Below are positions 45,830 through 57,022 of a stretch of 64,000 nt of DNA, one piece after another. The notes below the pieces were generated by a model. The model did no database searches and was not told where the DNA came from. It was given only the letters and a program-made list of their open reading frames with translations. The stretch comes from Pseudomonas parasichuanensis (GTDB lineage: Bacteria > Pseudomonadota > Gammaproteobacteria > Pseudomonadales > Pseudomonadaceae): assembly GCF_021601385.1 (NCBI RefSeq), contig NZ_BQHO01000003.1, positions 218,204 to 282,203 of the forward strand, read 5' to 3'. Numbering within the stretch: the first letter of the stretch is position 1; the number at the start of each line of letters is the position of its first letter. Both the position numbers and the translations under genes were made by a program.

Positions 45830-46584
45830 TAAGCACGGGCTCCGGCTTCGACCTGCTCGCTGGTCTTACCGAAGCGGCGCTGGCGCGAAGCGAAATCGGC
45901 CAGCGCGGTACGCATGGCCTCGTGTTTGAAGTCCGGCCAGAACAGGTCGGAGAAGTACAGCTCGGCGTAGGCCAGCTGCCACAGCAGGAAGTTGCTGATG
46001 CGACGCTCGCCACCGGTGCGGATGCACAGGTCGGGCAGCGGCAGATCACCGGTGGCCAGGCACGTCTGCAGCAGCTCGGGGGTGATGTCGTCCGGGCGCA
46101 GATGACCGGCCTGGACTTCCCGCGCCAGGCGTTGGGCTGCCTGGGCGATATCCCACTGGCCACCGTAGTTGGCGGCGATCTGCAAGATGAACCTGTTGCT
46201 GCCGGCGGTGGCCGCCTCGGCCTCGCGCATCGCTGCCTGCAGCTCAGGGTGGAAGCGCGAACGATCACCAATGATGCGCAGGCTGATGTTGTTGTCATTC
46301 AGCCGCTTGGCCTCGCGGCGCAATGCAGAGAAGAACAGCTCCATCAACGCACCGACCTCTTCGGCCGGGCGCTGCCAGTTTTCGCTGGAGAAGGCGAACA
46401 GGGTCAGTACTTCAACCCCGGATTCGGCGCAGACTTCGATGACCGCACGCACGGCATCGACACCCGCCTTGTGCCCGGCAACGCCGGGCAACAGGCGTTT
46501 CTTCGCCCAGCGATTGTTGCCATCCATGATGATCGCGACGTGACGCGGCACCGAGGACGGTGCCGCCAGCTTGGTCTTTTCCAT
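45829..46584 (-). CDS. uppS: Undecaprenyl diphosphate synthase
   Basis: A 251-residue cis-prenyltransferase making the C55 lipid carrier for cell-wall and LPS polymers. The catalytic Asp is in VAIIMDGNNRWAKKR (about 16-30). Further family motifs are LTLFAFSSENWQRP (about 64-77) and the C-terminal PDLCIRTGGERRISNFLLWQ (about 188-207). It is separated from frr by 15 bp. Confidence 0.97.
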   Translation of the reverse strand: MEKTKLAAPSSVPRHVAIIMDGNNRWAKKRLLPGVAGHKAGVDAVRAVIEVCAESGVEVLTLFAFSSENWQRPAEEVGALMELFFSALRREAKRLNDNNISLRIIGDRSRFHPELQAAMREAEAATAGSNRFILQIAANYGGQWDIAQAAQRLAREVQAGHLRPDDITPELLQTCLATGDLPLPDLCIRTGGERRISNFLLWQLAYAELYFSDLFWPDFKHEAMRTALADFASRQRRFGKTSEQVEAGARA

Positions 46585-46599
46585 TAAAAAACCTCGGCC

Positions 46600-47157
46600 T
46601 TAGACGGCCAACAGGTCCTTTTCCTTGGCTTTGTACGCGGCGTCGACTTCGGCGACGAACTTGTCGGTCAGCTTCTGGATTTCATCAGCGGCGCGACGCT
46701 CTTCGTCTTCGCTGATTTCCTTGTCCTTGGTCAGCTTCTTCAGGTCGGCAAGGGCATCGCGACGCACGTTGCGCACGGCGACCTTGGCATCTTCGGCAAC
46801 GCCGCTGGCCTGCTTGGTGTAACCCTTGCGGGTTTCCTCGGTCAGGGCCGGCATCGGTACACGGATGGTGGTACCGGCGCTGGAGGGGTTCAGGCCCAGG
46901 TCGGAAGTCAGGATGGCCTTCTCGATGGCTGCGCTGAGGTTCTTGTCGTGCGCGACGATCTTCAGGGTGCGAGCGTCTTCGACGGTGATCGCGGCCACCT
47001 GGTTCAGCGGCATGTCGCTACCCCAGGCCGAGACTTTGACGCTATCCAGGATGCTTGGGTGGGCACGGCCGGTGCGGATGGCAGCCAGGTGGCGACCCAG
47101 CGCCTCGATGGACTTGCCCATGCGGTCCTGGGCGTCTTTCTTGATGTCGTTGATCAT
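46600..47157 (-). CDS. frr: Ribosome recycling factor
   Basis: 185 residues, the standard size. It splits post-termination ribosomes with EF-G. The three-helix bundle regions are clear: [20 protein letters not shown] at the start, [11 protein letters not shown] (about 29-39), [12 protein letters not shown] and the C-terminal [20 protein letters not shown]. Its start overlaps the pyrH stop by 4 bp, the common pyrH-frr coupling. Confidence 0.98.
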   Translation of the reverse strand: MINDIKKDAQDRMGKSIEALGRHLAAIRTGRAHPSILDSVKVSAWGSDMPLNQVAAITVEDARTLKIVAHDKNLSAAIEKAILTSDLGLNPSSAGTTIRVPMPALTEETRKGYTKQASGVAEDAKVAVRNVRRDALADLKKLTKDKEISEDEERRAADEIQKLTDKFVAEVDAAYKAKEKDLLAV

Positions 47158-47897
47158 TTCTGAACTTCCTCGATCAGGGTTCCTTCAGCGCCGCCGTGCA
47201 CGATGTTCAGCAGGGCGCCGGGCTTATTCATGTTGAAGACGCGCAGCGGCATCTTGTGGTCGCGGCACAGGCAGATTGCCGTCAGGTCCATTACCCCCAG
47301 CTTGCGATCCAGCACTTCATCGTAGGTCAGATGATCGAACTTCTCGGCATGCGGGTCCTTGAATGGATCTGCAGTGTATACACCATCGACCTTGGTTGCT
47401 TTCAATACTACGTCGGCATCGATTTCGATGGCGCGCAGGCAAGCGGCGGAATCGGTGGTGAAGAACGGGTTGCCGGTACCGGCGGCGAAGATGACGACTT
47501 CCTTCGCGTTCAGGTGGCGCATGGCCTTGCGACGATCATAGTGATCGGTCACACCGACCATGGAGATGGCCGACATGACGATGGCGGTGATGTTCGCACG
47601 CTCCAGCGCGTCGCGCATGGCCAGGGCGTTCATCACGGTTGCCAGCATGCCCATGTGGTCGCCGGTGACACGGTCCATGCCGGCTGCACTGAGCGCCGCA
47701 CCACGGAACAGGTTGCCGCCACCGATCACCAGGCCCACCTGGACACCGATGCCGACCAGCTGGCCAACTTCCAGCGCCATGCGATCCAGGACCTTGGGGT
47801 CGATCCCGAACTCTTCCGAGCCCATCAGGGCCTCGCCGCTAAGTTTGAGTAGAATGCGTTTATAGCGAGCCTGATAACCACTGCCCTGCTGAGCCAT
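47154..47897 (-). CDS. pyrH: UMP kinase
   Basis: 247 residues from [20 protein letters not shown]; an in-frame ATG 48 bp further upstream is less likely. It belongs to the amino-acid-kinase fold, phosphorylating UMP to UDP. The phosphate-binding KLSGEALMG (about 18-26), GGGNLFRGA (about 60-68), [13 protein letters not shown] (about 144-156) and [10 protein letters not shown] are conserved. It lies between tsf and frr as usual. Confidence 0.97.
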   Translation of the reverse strand: MAQQGSGYQARYKRILLKLSGEALMGSEEFGIDPKVLDRMALEVGQLVGIGVQVGLVIGGGNLFRGAALSAAGMDRVTGDHMGMLATVMNALAMRDALERANITAIVMSAISMVGVTDHYDRRKAMRHLNAKEVVIFAAGTGNPFFTTDSAACLRAIEIDADVVLKATKVDGVYTADPFKDPHAEKFDHLTYDEVLDRKLGVMDLTAICLCRDHKMPLRVFNMNKPGALLNIVHGGAEGTLIEEVQK

Positions 47898-48020
47898 TGC
47901 GAATCTCTCCTGCGGCGTTTGTAAAATTCTGGCGGGCTGTTTCAAGCCTGCGTGTAACTCTGGTGTGACACAGCTTCTGCGTCAGCGAGCAGCGGTTTTG
48001 TAAACCGCTGGCGCTTTGAC

Positions 48021-48054
48021 AAAGAGGCTGCGCGCGTGAGCGGGCAGCCTCTTT
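48021..48054 (-). terminator. Hairpin downstream of tsf
   Basis: An 11-bp stem AAAGAGGCTGC/GCAGCCTCTTT is placed after tsf and before pyrH. The following tract is T-poor, so it may be a partial terminator that separates the rpsB-tsf and pyrH units. Confidence 0.6.
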
Positions 48055-48075
48055 GGGGCGACAGACGAGTCTGTC

Positions 48076-48939
48076 TTACTGCTTGGCAGCAGCCAGCTGA
48101 GCAGCAACTTCTTCAGCGAAGTTGTCGACTGGCTTCTCGATGCCTTCGCCTACTTTGAAGTAGGTGAAGGAAACGATTTCAGCACCGGCTTTCTTGGCCA
48201 GCTCGCCGACCTTGACTTCCGGGTTCATGACGAAGGCTTGCTCGACCAGCGAGGCTTCGGCCAGGAACTTCGAGATACGGCCCTTGACCATGTTCTCGAC
48301 GATGTTTTCCGGCTTGCCGGCGATCTTGTCAGCGTTCAGCTGCATGAAGACGCCCTTCTCGCGCTCGATGGCTTCGGCCGAGACTTCCGACGGCAGCAGG
48401 AACTCAGGGTTCGACGCTGCAACGTGCATGGCGATGTTCTTGGCCAGCTCGACGTCGCCGCCTTTCAGGACAACGACAGCACCGATCTTGTTGCCGTGCA
48501 GGTAGGCACCGACAACGTCACCCTCAACGCGCACCAGGCGACGGATGTTGACGTTCTCGCCGCACTTGGCAACCAGGGCTTCACGAGCAGCTTCGCGGGA
48601 AGCGATCAGCGGAGCGGCGTCGGTCAGTTTCTGGGCGAAGGCTTCTTCAACGCTTTCAGCGACGAAGTTCTTGAAGTCGTCTTGCAGGGCCAGGAAGTCG
48701 GTCTGCGAGTTCACTTCCAGCAGAACGGCGGCTTTACCGTCGGTCTTGACGGCGATAGCGCCTTCAGCGGCAACGTTGCCGGCTTTCTTGGCGGCCTTGA
48801 TGGCGCCCGAAGCACGCATGTCGTCGATGGCTTTTTCGATGTCGCCGCCGGCCTTTTCCAGGGCCTTCTTGCAATCCATCATGCCTTCGCCGGTACGCTC
48901 GCGCAGTTCTTTGACCAGCGCTGCAGTAATTGCTGCCAT
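48076..48939 (-). CDS. tsf: Elongation factor Ts
   Basis: 287 residues. It exchanges GDP for GTP on EF-Tu. The N-terminal UBA-like domain (AITAALVKELRERTGEGMMD) and TDFLALQDDFKNFV (the EF-Tu-contacting TDF motif, about 80-93) are present, with the core and coiled-coil regions after it. It follows rpsB with a hairpin in between, the universal rpsB-tsf pair. Confidence 0.98.
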   Translation of the reverse strand: MAAITAALVKELRERTGEGMMDCKKALEKAGGDIEKAIDDMRASGAIKAAKKAGNVAAEGAIAVKTDGKAAVLLEVNSQTDFLALQDDFKNFVAESVEEAFAQKLTDAAPLIASREAAREALVAKCGENVNIRRLVRVEGDVVGAYLHGNKIGAVVVLKGGDVELAKNIAMHVAASNPEFLLPSEVSAEAIEREKGVFMQLNADKIAGKPENIVENMVKGRISKFLAEASLVEQAFVMNPEVKVGELAKKAGAEIVSFTYFKVGEGIEKPVDNFAEEVAAQLAAAKQ

Positions 48940-49074
48940 TTCAAAATCCTCTTGGAAAGTTTTTCAACCATTCCACCCGTTCTTCACGGGCGTTAAATAC
49001 TGCAAATCCGCTGCCTTCATGCATCAGCGCACCCATGATGCGGGGATGTTGCTGACAGCAGGATTTCAAGGTGG

Positions 49075-49101
49075 CAAAAAGGGGGCCGAGCCCCCTTTTT
49101 G
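49075..49101 (-). terminator. rpsB-tsf intergenic hairpin (attenuator)
   Basis: A 12-bp stem CAAAAAGGGGGC/GCCCCCTTTTTG with a 3-base loop. The A/T flanks make it work in either direction. It probably reduces tsf transcription relative to rpsB. Confidence 0.75.
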
Positions 49102-49127
49102 CGTGCCAAGTAGACGCTAAGCGTCAA

Positions 49128-49865
49128 TTACTCAGCAGCAGGTGCAGCCGCTTCTTCAACGTAGACTTCGGTGCCACCAGCAACATTGTTGCGGCCGCGG
49201 ATGACGGCGTCAGCCATCGAAGTCATGTACAGCTCGATGGCGCGGATAGCGTCGTCGTTACCTGGGATGACGTAGTCAACACCTTCCGGGCTGCTGTTGG
49301 TATCGACAACGCCGATAACCGGGATGCCCAGCTTGTTGGCTTCGGTGATCGCGATGCGCTCGTGATCAACGTCGATAACGAACAGTGCGTCAGGCAGACC
49401 GCCCATGTCCTTGATACCACCCAGGCTGCGGTCCAGTTTTTCCAGATCGCGCGAACGCATCAGGGCTTCTTTCTTGGTCAGCTTGGCAAAGGTGCCATCT
49501 TCGGCCTGGACTTCCAGGTCGCGCAGACGCTTGATCGAAGCACGGATGGTTTTGTAGTTGGTCAGCATGCCGCCCAACCAGCGGTGGTCAACGTATGGCG
49601 AACCGCAACGAGCAGCTTGCTCGGCGACGATCTTGCCGGCGGAACGCTTGGTGCCGACGAACATGATCTTGTTCTTGCCCTGGGCCAGGCGCTCGACGAA
49701 CGACAGAGCGTCGTTGAACATCGGCAGGGTTTTTTCCAGGTTGATGATGTGAATCTTGTTGCGCGCGCCGAAAATGTACTTGCCCATTTTCGGGTTCCAG
49801 TAACGGGTCTGGTGGCCGAAGTGCACACCGGCCTTCAGCATATCGCGCATGTTGACTTGGGACAT
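49128..49865 (-). CDS. rpsB: 30S ribosomal protein S2
   Basis: 245 residues. It has the S2 signatures [20 protein letters not shown] (about 9-28) and [20 protein letters not shown] (about 155-174), with [23 protein letters not shown] [20 protein letters not shown] after it. It starts the long minus-strand block. Its 5' untranslated region is about 140 nt from a TATAAAAT -10 and may carry the S2 autoregulatory leader. Confidence 0.98.
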   Translation of the reverse strand: MSQVNMRDMLKAGVHFGHQTRYWNPKMGKYIFGARNKIHIINLEKTLPMFNDALSFVERLAQGKNKIMFVGTKRSAGKIVAEQAARCGSPYVDHRWLGGMLTNYKTIRASIKRLRDLEVQAEDGTFAKLTKKEALMRSRDLEKLDRSLGGIKDMGGLPDALFVIDVDHERIAITEANKLGIPVIGVVDTNSSPEGVDYVIPGNDDAIRAIELYMTSMADAVIRGRNNVAGGTEVYVEEAAAPAAE

Positions 49866-50213
49866 GATAGTTCCTTGATAAGTCGGGTTGGGCCTCCACG
49901 CATCCCAATGACCAACCCGCGAATCCGTGGATCCGGGGCACCCAGGTCATCGTGTCGACACGTGTGTGGGTTTGAGCTTACGGAGGTCATCCCCCGAAAG
50001 CGGCGCATTTTATACCACAGAGTGCGGACGAACGGAACCCGCATGATGCTTCGTCCGTCAGCGGCTTTTGCAGCAGCCCCGCTTTGGGGCCAGAATGCCT
50101 TCAATAGACCGCCGGAACTACCGGTTTATCCCGACAGATCGCCACCGCGCTCTGTTAGAATCCGGCCTTTCCCGTTTGTTTGCGCCGTACGCGGTGCCGT
50201 AGAGAGCCTGTTC
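49866..50213. promoter_or_regulatory. Divergent rpsB/map control region (348 bp)
   Basis: There is no gene here. For rpsB (minus) a -10 TATAAAAT at 50014-50007 lies 17 bp from a weak -35 TTCCGT (50037-50032), giving a ~140-nt leader. S2 leaders in gamma-proteobacteria bind S2 to repress translation, so this one may too, but I did not fold it. For map (plus) a possible -10 TTAGAAT lies near 50154, about 55 bp before the start. Confidence 0.5.
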
Positions 50214-50996
50214 ATGACCGTTACCATCAAGACTGCAGAAGACATCGAGAAGATGCGCATTGCCGGCCGCCTGGCCGCCGAAGTGCTGGAAATGATCGAA
50301 GCGCACGTCAAGCCCGGTGTCACCACCGAAGAGCTCGACCGCCTGTGCCATGACTACATCGTCAACGTCCAGCAGGCGATCCCGGCGCCGCTCAACTACA
50401 AAGGCTTCCCCAAGTCGATCTGCACCTCGATCAACCATGTGGTGTGCCACGGCATCCCCAACGAGAAGCCGCTCAAGGACGGTGACACCATCAACATCGA
50501 TGTCACCGTGATCAAGGACGGCTACCACGGCGATACCAGCCGCATGTTCCACGTCGGCACCGTCCCGGTCTGGGCCGAGCGCCTGTCGCAGGTCACCCAG
50601 GAATGCCTGTACAAGGCCATCGAACTGGTCAAGCCGGGCTGCCGCCTGGGCGATATCGGCGAGGTGATCCAGAAGCACGCCGAGAAGAACGGTTTCTCGG
50701 TGGTTCGCGAGTTCTGCGGCCACGGCATCGGCAAGGTGTTCCACGAAGAGCCGCAGATCCTGCACTACGGCCGCGCCGGCACCGGCATGGAACTCAAAGA
50801 GGGCATGACCTTCACCATCGAGCCGATGATCAACCAGGGCAAGGCCGACACCAAGGTGCTGGGCGACGGCTGGACCGCCATCACCAAGGACCGCAAGCTC
50901 TCCGCCCAGTGGGAACACACCCTGGTGGTGACCGCCACCGGCTACGAGGTGTTCACCCTGCGCAAGGACGACACCCTCCCGCGCACCTCGGCCTGA
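50214..50996 (+). CDS. map: Methionine aminopeptidase type I
   Basis: 260 residues from the ATG at 50214 ([20 protein letters not shown]); an open extension of over 350 codons upstream is only frame noise. The metal ligands are the two Asp of [20 protein letters not shown], His in [13 protein letters not shown] (about 170-182), Glu in TIEPMINQG and the final Glu in QWEHTLVV. It removes N-terminal Met from new proteins, a logical partner of the divergent ribosomal gene rpsB. Confidence 0.98.
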   Translation: MTVTIKTAEDIEKMRIAGRLAAEVLEMIEAHVKPGVTTEELDRLCHDYIVNVQQAIPAPLNYKGFPKSICTSINHVVCHGIPNEKPLKDGDTINIDVTVIKDGYHGDTSRMFHVGTVPVWAERLSQVTQECLYKAIELVKPGCRLGDIGEVIQKHAEKNGFSVVREFCGHGIGKVFHEEPQILHYGRAGTGMELKEGMTFTIEPMINQGKADTKVLGDGWTAITKDRKLSAQWEHTLVVTATGYEVFTLRKDDTLPRTSA

Positions 50997-51021
50997 TCTT
51001 CATACACAGGAACGCGACTCG

Positions 51022-53724
51022 ATGCCCCAGGTGGATCCCGAGCTGTTCGACCGCGGCCAGTTCCAGGCGGAACTGGCCCTCAAGGCAAGCCCCATCGCCG
51101 CCTTCAAGAAAGCCATTCGCATGGCCGGCGAAGTGCTCGACAAGCGTTTCCGTGAAGGCCGCGAGATTCGCCGGCTGATCGAGGACCGCGCCTGGTTCGT
51201 CGACAACATCCTGCAACAGGCCTGGCACCAGTTCGCCTGGGGCCAGGCGGACGGCATCGCCCTGGTGGCGGTCGGCGGCTACGGGCGTGGCGAGCTGCAC
51301 CCTTGGTCGGATATCGACCTGCTGATCCTGCTCGACGCCGCCGAGCACGAGCAGTACCGCGACGCCATCGAACGCTTCCTGACCCTGCTGTGGGACATCG
51401 GCCTGGAAGTCGGCCAGAGCGTGCGCACCGTGGACGAGTGCGCCGAGCAGGCCCGGGCCGACCTCACGGTCATCACCAACCTGATGGAAAGCCGCACCAT
51501 TGCCGGCCCCGAGCCGCTGCGCCAGCGCATGCTGGAAGCCACCAGCACCGCGCACATGTGGCCGAGCAAGGAATTCTTCCTGGCCAAGCGCGCCGAACTC
51601 AAGGCACGCCACCACAAGTACAACGACACCGAGTACAACCTCGAACCCAACGTCAAGGGTGGGCCCGGTGGCCTGCGCGACATCCAGACCGTGCTGTGGG
51701 TGGCTCGCCGCCAGTACGGCACCCTGAACCTGCATGCACTGGCTGGCGAAGGCTTCCTGCTGGAAAGCGAAAACGAATTGCTGGCCTCGTCGCAGGCCTT
51801 CCTCTGGCGCGTGCGCTACGCCCTGCACATGCTCGCCGGGCGCGCCGAAGACCGCCTGCTGTTCGACCACCAGCGCAGCATCGCCGCGCTGCTGGGCTAC
51901 AGCGACGAAAACCCCAAGCGCGCCATCGAGCAGTTCATGCAGCAGTACTACCGGGTGGTGATGAGCATCAGCCAGTTGTGCGACCTGATCATCCAGCACT
52001 TCGAGGAAGTGATCCTCGCCGATGACGACAGCGGCACCACCACACCGCTCAACGCCCGCTTCCGCCTGCACGACGGTTATATAGAAGCGGTAAGCCCCAA
52101 CGTGTTCCGCCGCACGCCGTTCGCCATGCTCGAAATCTTCGTGCTGATGGCCCAGCACCCCGAGATCAAGGGCGTGCGCGCCGACACCGTGCGCTTGCTG
52201 CGTGAACACCGTCACCTGATCGACGACAAGTTCCGCCACGACATTCGCAACACCAGCCTGTTCATCGAGCTGTTCAAGTGCGAGATCGGCATCCACCGCA
52301 ACCTGCGGCGCATGAACCGCTACGGCATTCTTGGCCGCTACCTGCCGGAGTTCGGCCTGATCGTCGGGCAGATGCAGCACGACCTGTTCCACATCTATAC
52401 GGTCGATGCGCACACCCTCAACCTGATCAAGCACTTGCGCAAACTGCAATACACCCCGGTGTCGGAGAAATTCCCGCTGGCCAGCAAGCTCATGGGGCGC
52501 CTGCCCAAACCCGAGCTGATCTACCTGGCCGGGCTGTACCACGACATCGGCAAAGGGCGCCAGGGCGACCATTCCGAGCTGGGCGCCGTCGATGCGCAAG
52601 CGTTCTGCGCGCGCCACCAGCTGCCGGCCTGGGACAGCCGCCTGATCGTCTGGCTGGTGCTCAACCACCTGGTGATGTCCACCACTGCCCAGCGCAAGGA
52701 CCTCTCCGACCCGCAGGTGATCAACGACTTCGCCCTGCATGTCGGCGACGAGACACGCCTGGACTACCTCTACGTGCTGACCGTGGCCGACATCAACGCC
52801 ACCAACCCCAGCCTGTGGAACTCCTGGCGCGCCAGCCTGCTGCGCCAGCTCTACACCGAGACCAAGCGCGCCCTGCGCCGCGGCCTGGAAAACCCGCTGG
52901 ACCGCGAAGAGCAGATCCGCCAGACCCAAACCGCGGCGCTGGACATCCTGGTGCGCGAAGGCACCGACCCGGACGACGTGGAGCAGCTCTGGTCGCAGCT
53001 GGGCGATGACTATTTCCTCAAGCACAACGCCGCCGACGTGGCCTGGCACACCGATGCGATCCTCCAGCAGCCGGCCGACGGCGGCCCGCTGGTGCTGATC
53101 AAGGAGACCACCCAGCGCGAGTTCGAGGGCGGCACGCAGATCTTCATCTACGCCCCCGACCAGCACGATTTCTTCGCCGTGACCGTAGCCGCGATGTCGC
53201 AGCTCAACCTGAACATCCACGACGCCCGCATCATCACCTCGAGCAGCCAGTTCACCCTCGACACCTACATCGTGCTCGACAACGACGGCGGCTCGATCGG
53301 CGATAACCCACAGCGGGTCAAGCAGATCCGTGATGGCCTGACCGAAGCCCTGCGCAACCCCGAGGACTACCCGACCATCATCCAGCGCCGGGTGCCGCGC
53401 CAGCTCAAGCATTTCGACTTCCCACCCCAGGTGACCATCCTCAACGACGCCCAGCGCCCGGTGACCGTTCTCGAGATCACCGCCCCAGACCGCCCCGGCC
53501 TGCTGGCGCGGATCGGGCGGATCTTCCTGGAGTTCGACCTGTCGTTGCAGAACGCCAAGATCGCCACCCTGGGCGAACGCGTGGAAGACGTGTTCTTCAT
53601 CACCGATGCCGACAACCAGCCGCTGTCCGACCCACAGCTGTGCAGCCGCCTGCAGGAAGCCATCGTCCAGCAGCTGCAGGCCGGCCAGGCCAGTGACGCC
53701 AGCCCTACCCGCATGACCTTTTGA
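51022..53724 (+). CDS. glnD: Bifunctional PII uridylyltransferase/uridylyl-removing enzyme
   Basis: 900 residues. It senses glutamine and adds or removes UMP on PII (GlnB/GlnK). The nucleotidyltransferase motif is [20 protein letters not shown], with GGYGRGEL at 85-92 and D97/D99. The HD domain has H507-D508 ([20 protein letters not shown]), and two ACT domains lie at the C-terminus ([40 protein letters not shown]). The map-glnD-dapC order is conserved in Pseudomonas. Confidence 0.98.
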   Translation: MPQVDPELFDRGQFQAELALKASPIAAFKKAIRMAGEVLDKRFREGREIRRLIEDRAWFVDNILQQAWHQFAWGQADGIALVAVGGYGRGELHPWSDIDLLILLDAAEHEQYRDAIERFLTLLWDIGLEVGQSVRTVDECAEQARADLTVITNLMESRTIAGPEPLRQRMLEATSTAHMWPSKEFFLAKRAELKARHHKYNDTEYNLEPNVKGGPGGLRDIQTVLWVARRQYGTLNLHALAGEGFLLESENELLASSQAFLWRVRYALHMLAGRAEDRLLFDHQRSIAALLGYSDENPKRAIEQFMQQYYRVVMSISQLCDLIIQHFEEVILADDDSGTTTPLNARFRLHDGYIEAVSPNVFRRTPFAMLEIFVLMAQHPEIKGVRADTVRLLREHRHLIDDKFRHDIRNTSLFIELFKCEIGIHRNLRRMNRYGILGRYLPEFGLIVGQMQHDLFHIYTVDAHTLNLIKHLRKLQYTPVSEKFPLASKLMGRLPKPELIYLAGLYHDIGKGRQGDHSELGAVDAQAFCARHQLPAWDSRLIVWLVLNHLVMSTTAQRKDLSDPQVINDFALHVGDETRLDYLYVLTVADINATNPSLWNSWRASLLRQLYTETKRALRRGLENPLDREEQIRQTQTAALDILVREGTDPDDVEQLWSQLGDDYFLKHNAADVAWHTDAILQQPADGGPLVLIKETTQREFEGGTQIFIYAPDQHDFFAVTVAAMSQLNLNIHDARIITSSSQFTLDTYIVLDNDGGSIGDNPQRVKQIRDGLTEALRNPEDYPTIIQRRVPRQLKHFDFPPQVTILNDAQRPVTVLEITAPDRPGLLARIGRIFLEFDLSLQNAKIATLGERVEDVFFITDADNQPLSDPQLCSRLQEAIVQQLQAGQASDASPTRMTF

Positions 53725-53745
53725 CGATTACGAGACCTTGCGCCG

Positions 53746-54942
53746 ATGAACCATGCCTTGACCCAGCTTCAGCCCTACCCGTTCGAGAAACTGCGCGCCC
53801 TGCTGGGCACGGTAAAACCGGCAGCGGACAAACGCGCCATTGCCCTGTCGATCGGTGAGCCGAAGCATGCATCGCCGGCCTTCGTCGCCCAAGCCATGGC
53901 CGACAACCTCGACAAGCTGGCGGTGTACCCGAGCACCATCGGCCTGCCCGCCCTGCGCCAGGCCATCGGCCAGTGGTGCGAGCGGCGCTTTGGCGTGCCG
54001 GCCGGCTGGCTCGATGCCGAGCGCCATATCCTGCCGGTCAACGGCACCCGCGAGGCGCTGTTCGCCTTCACCCAGGCCGTGGTCAACCGCGCCGATGACG
54101 GCCTGGTGGTCAGCCCCAACCCGTTCTACCAGATCTACGAAGGTGCGGCGCTGCTGGCCGGTGCCACCCCGCACTACCTGCCGTGCCTGGAAAGCAACGG
54201 CTTCAACCCCGACTTCGACGCCGTGCCGGCCGAGGTGTGGAAGCGCTGCCAGATCCTGTTCCTGTGCTCGCCGGGCAACCCCACCGGTGCGCTGGTGCCG
54301 ATGGACACCCTGAAGAAGCTGATCGCCCTGGCCGACCAGCACGATTTCGTGATCGCCGCCGACGAGTGCTACAGCGAGCTGTACTTCGACGAAGACGCAC
54401 CGCCACCGGGTCTGCTGAGCGCCTGCGCCGAGCTTGGCCGCAGTGATTTTGCACGCTGCGTGGTGTTCCACAGCCTGTCCAAGCGCTCCAACCTGCCGGG
54501 CCTGCGCTCGGGCTTCGTGGCGGGTGATGCCAGCATCATCAAGCCGTTCCTGCTGTACCGCACCTACCACGGCTGCGCCATGCCGGTGCAGACCCAGCTG
54601 GCCAGCGTCGCCGCCTGGCAAGACGAAGCCCATGTACGCGAGAACCGCGACCTTTACCGTGCCAAGTACGATGCCGTGCTCGACATCCTGCAGCCGGTGA
54701 TGGACGTCCAGCGCCCGGACGGCAGCTTCTACCTGTGGGCCAAGGTGCCGGGCAGCGACGCCGACTTCACCCGCGACCTGTTCGAAGCCGAGCATGTGAC
54801 CGTGGTGCCGGGCTCGTACCTGTCCCGTGAAGTGGATGGCGTCAACCCGGGTGCCGGGCGCGTGCGCATGGCGCTGGTCGCGCCGCTGGCCGAGTGCATC
54901 GAGGCGGCCGAGCGGATTCGCGCCTTCCTGCAGCGCCGCTGA
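53746..54942 (+). CDS. dapC: Succinyldiaminopimelate aminotransferase DapC
   Basis: A 398-residue fold-type I PLP aminotransferase. It makes N-succinyl-LL-DAP for lysine and peptidoglycan. The PLP lysine is in FHSLSKRSNLPGLRSGFVAG (about 240-259), with NPTG in CSPGNPTGALVPMDTL and the substrate Arg in GAGRVRMALVAP near the C-terminus. It follows glnD by 21 bp. dapD, the preceding enzyme of the succinylase branch, lies 2.5 kb downstream. Confidence 0.95.
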   Translation: MNHALTQLQPYPFEKLRALLGTVKPAADKRAIALSIGEPKHASPAFVAQAMADNLDKLAVYPSTIGLPALRQAIGQWCERRFGVPAGWLDAERHILPVNGTREALFAFTQAVVNRADDGLVVSPNPFYQIYEGAALLAGATPHYLPCLESNGFNPDFDAVPAEVWKRCQILFLCSPGNPTGALVPMDTLKKLIALADQHDFVIAADECYSELYFDEDAPPPGLLSACAELGRSDFARCVVFHSLSKRSNLPGLRSGFVAGDASIIKPFLLYRTYHGCAMPVQTQLASVAAWQDEAHVRENRDLYRAKYDAVLDILQPVMDVQRPDGSFYLWAKVPGSDADFTRDLFEAEHVTVVPGSYLSREVDGVNPGAGRVRMALVAPLAECIEAAERIRAFLQRR

Positions 54943-54949
54943 TCGGCCG

Positions 54950-55069
54950 GGGGCCGCGCTGCGGCCCTATCGCCGGCAAGCCGGCTCCCACAGGGATCGC
55001 GCCCTTCCAAAGACAAGCGCTGTAGCTGTGGGAGCGGGCTTGCCCGCGAACACGGGCGCAGCCCGTGCC
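54950..55069. repeat. REP hetero-pair
   Basis: A diverged arm TCGCCGGCAAGCCGGCTCCCACAGG (from 54969) faces a classic arm CTGTGGGAGCGGGCTTGCCCGCGAA (from 55025). It lies between the convergent dapC and antiporter genes. Confidence 0.85.
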
Positions 55070-55090
55070 AGGCACCGAAGTTCCAGTCAG

Positions 55091-56743
55091 CTAGCGAACC
55101 TGCCCCAGCTTCGCCTCGCTCAGGTCCAGCTCGCCCAGCACCTGGCGCACCACCTCATCCCCCACTCGATGCTGGCGGTGCAAGTTGTAAAGCTCCAGCC
55201 GCTGGGCGCGCAGCGCCCGAATGCGCAGCCGCCGCTCCAGCAGGTCCATCTGCTCGGCCAGGGCACGGGCCTCGGCACTGTCGTTGTAACTGTCCAGCTC
55301 ATCCCGGTACTCGGCCATCAGCCGCGCCTTGAGCTCGACCGCCAGGGCGGCCTGTGCGGCGTCCTGCGGCGCATTGGCATGCGTTACCTCTTCCGCCTCC
55401 AATGCATGAATCGCCGCCTCCGCGGTGCGGCGCCAGGCTTCCTGAACTTCCTGGCGCAGGCGCTCATCGGGGCTGCGGGTAACGCCGCGCAGCAAGATGG
55501 GCAAGGCAATCACGGCACAGACCAGCGACAACAGGATCACCCCGGCGGCAATGAAGATCAGCAGGTCACGCTCAGGGAAGGCCTGGCCGGCCCCGATCAA
55601 CAACGGGATCGACATCACGCCGGCCAGGGTCACCGCCCCGCGTACACCACCCAGGGTCAACAACCAACAGGACCGTGCGGTCGGCATCAACACCAGCGCC
55701 GGCTTGCCGCGCCAGCGCCGCACCACGCCGATGGCACGCCAGATGCTCTGCACCCAGACGAAGCGCAGCAACACCAGCGCGGCGAAAATCGCCAGTACGT
55801 CCAGGCAGCGCCAGGCCAACGCCGGCCAGACGGTCGGCTCGTGGCTGACCACGGCCTTGATGATGTCCGGTAATTGCAGGCCCAGCAGCAGGAAGATCAG
55901 GCCATTGAAGGCGAATTCGAGCAACGACCAGACACTGCGGTTGAGCAGGCGCGTGCTGGTCTGGCGTGGTAGCAGGTCGAGCCAGCTCTGCATCATGCCG
56001 GCGGCCACCGCCGACAGAATGCCCGACACCTCAAGGCGCTCGGCCAGCACATAGGCGGCGAACGGCAGCAGCAACATGAACACCACGTGGGTGGCCGGGT
56101 CGTCCCAGCCGCGGGTGATCATCCACATGCGCAGGCGCCCCACCAGCCAGCTCAGCACCACCCCCACCGCCAGGCCGCCAAGGGCGACAAGGACGAAGGT
56201 GAGGCTGGCTTCGGTCAGGGAGAACACCCCGGTAATGGCCGCGACCAGGGCAAACTTGAAGGTCACAAGGCCCGAGGCGTCATTCATCAGCGCCTCCCCC
56301 TGGAGCATGTGCATCAGCGGCGTTGGCAGGCGGTCCTGGGCGATGGCCGAGACCGCCACGGCATCGGTGGGCGACAACACCGCCGCCAGGGCGAAAGCGA
56401 CGGCCAACGGAATACTCGGCAGCAGCCAGTGGATGAAGTAACCGGCGCCGACCACAGTGAACAACACCAGCCCTACCGCCAGCGCCACCACCGGCCCGCG
56501 GATACGCCACAGCTCGCGCTTGGGCATGCGCCAACCATCGGCGAACAGCAGCGGCGGCAGGAACAGAAACAGAAACAGCTCCGGGTCCAGCGCCACATGC
56601 AGGCCCAGCGTGGGCCAGGCCAGCAAGGCGCCTGCGCCGATCTGCACCAGCGGCAACGGTAGCGGTATCACGCGCCCCACCAGTTTCGACAGGCTCACCA
56701 GCATCAGCAGGATAAGGACGGTATAGGCTGACTGCATCGGCAA
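55091..56743 (-). CDS. CPA1-family Na+/H+ antiporter
   Basis: 550 residues. About twelve membrane helices span ~5-415, with the antiporter signatures FLPPLLFADGWRM (about 56-68), AAVLSPTDAVAVSAIAQD (about 120-137) and the ion-binding GEALMNDASGLVTFKFAL (about 148-165). The C-terminal ~130 residues form a cytoplasmic helical tail (charged, with RRLRIRALRAQRLELYNLHR), typical of the NhaP/YjcE type. It exports Na+ or K+ for protons; the exact ion is not visible. Confidence 0.92.
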   Translation of the reverse strand: MPMQSAYTVLILLMLVSLSKLVGRVIPLPLPLVQIGAGALLAWPTLGLHVALDPELFLFLFLPPLLFADGWRMPKRELWRIRGPVVALAVGLVLFTVVGAGYFIHWLLPSIPLAVAFALAAVLSPTDAVAVSAIAQDRLPTPLMHMLQGEALMNDASGLVTFKFALVAAITGVFSLTEASLTFVLVALGGLAVGVVLSWLVGRLRMWMITRGWDDPATHVVFMLLLPFAAYVLAERLEVSGILSAVAAGMMQSWLDLLPRQTSTRLLNRSVWSLLEFAFNGLIFLLLGLQLPDIIKAVVSHEPTVWPALAWRCLDVLAIFAALVLLRFVWVQSIWRAIGVVRRWRGKPALVLMPTARSCWLLTLGGVRGAVTLAGVMSIPLLIGAGQAFPERDLLIFIAAGVILLSLVCAVIALPILLRGVTRSPDERLRQEVQEAWRRTAEAAIHALEAEEVTHANAPQDAAQAALAVELKARLMAEYRDELDSYNDSAEARALAEQMDLLERRLRIRALRAQRLELYNLHRQHRVGDEVVRQVLGELDLSEAKLGQVR

Positions 56744-57022
56744 GGCTTCCTGTGTAATCGAAACAACGACAGCGGGGGGCGAAACTTCGCCTTTGAAACA
56801 ATATGTTAGCGGCCATGGAACACGTAAGGCCGCTGCACGATGGTCGCAGACGGCCCGAGAATGTGTAACACAATGCTACCTCATCGCTGTTGACAGCCAT
56901 CAACCGGTGCCTCCCGGCCCTCAGCCGTGGCGTCAACCCAATCGATACCGCATAATCGGCCCCACCCAATCTTCAAGGAGTATTGAGGACGCCAGGCTTG
57001 GCCCGGCAGCCTCAGGCATTCA

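Noticed and set aside
49071-50213. Long N-terminal extension of map
   Set aside because: It crosses rpsB in antisense and the promoter region; the family start is the ATG at 50214.
50953-53412. 819-codon minus-strand open frame
   Set aside because: Antisense of glnD, which has complete catalytic motifs on the plus strand.
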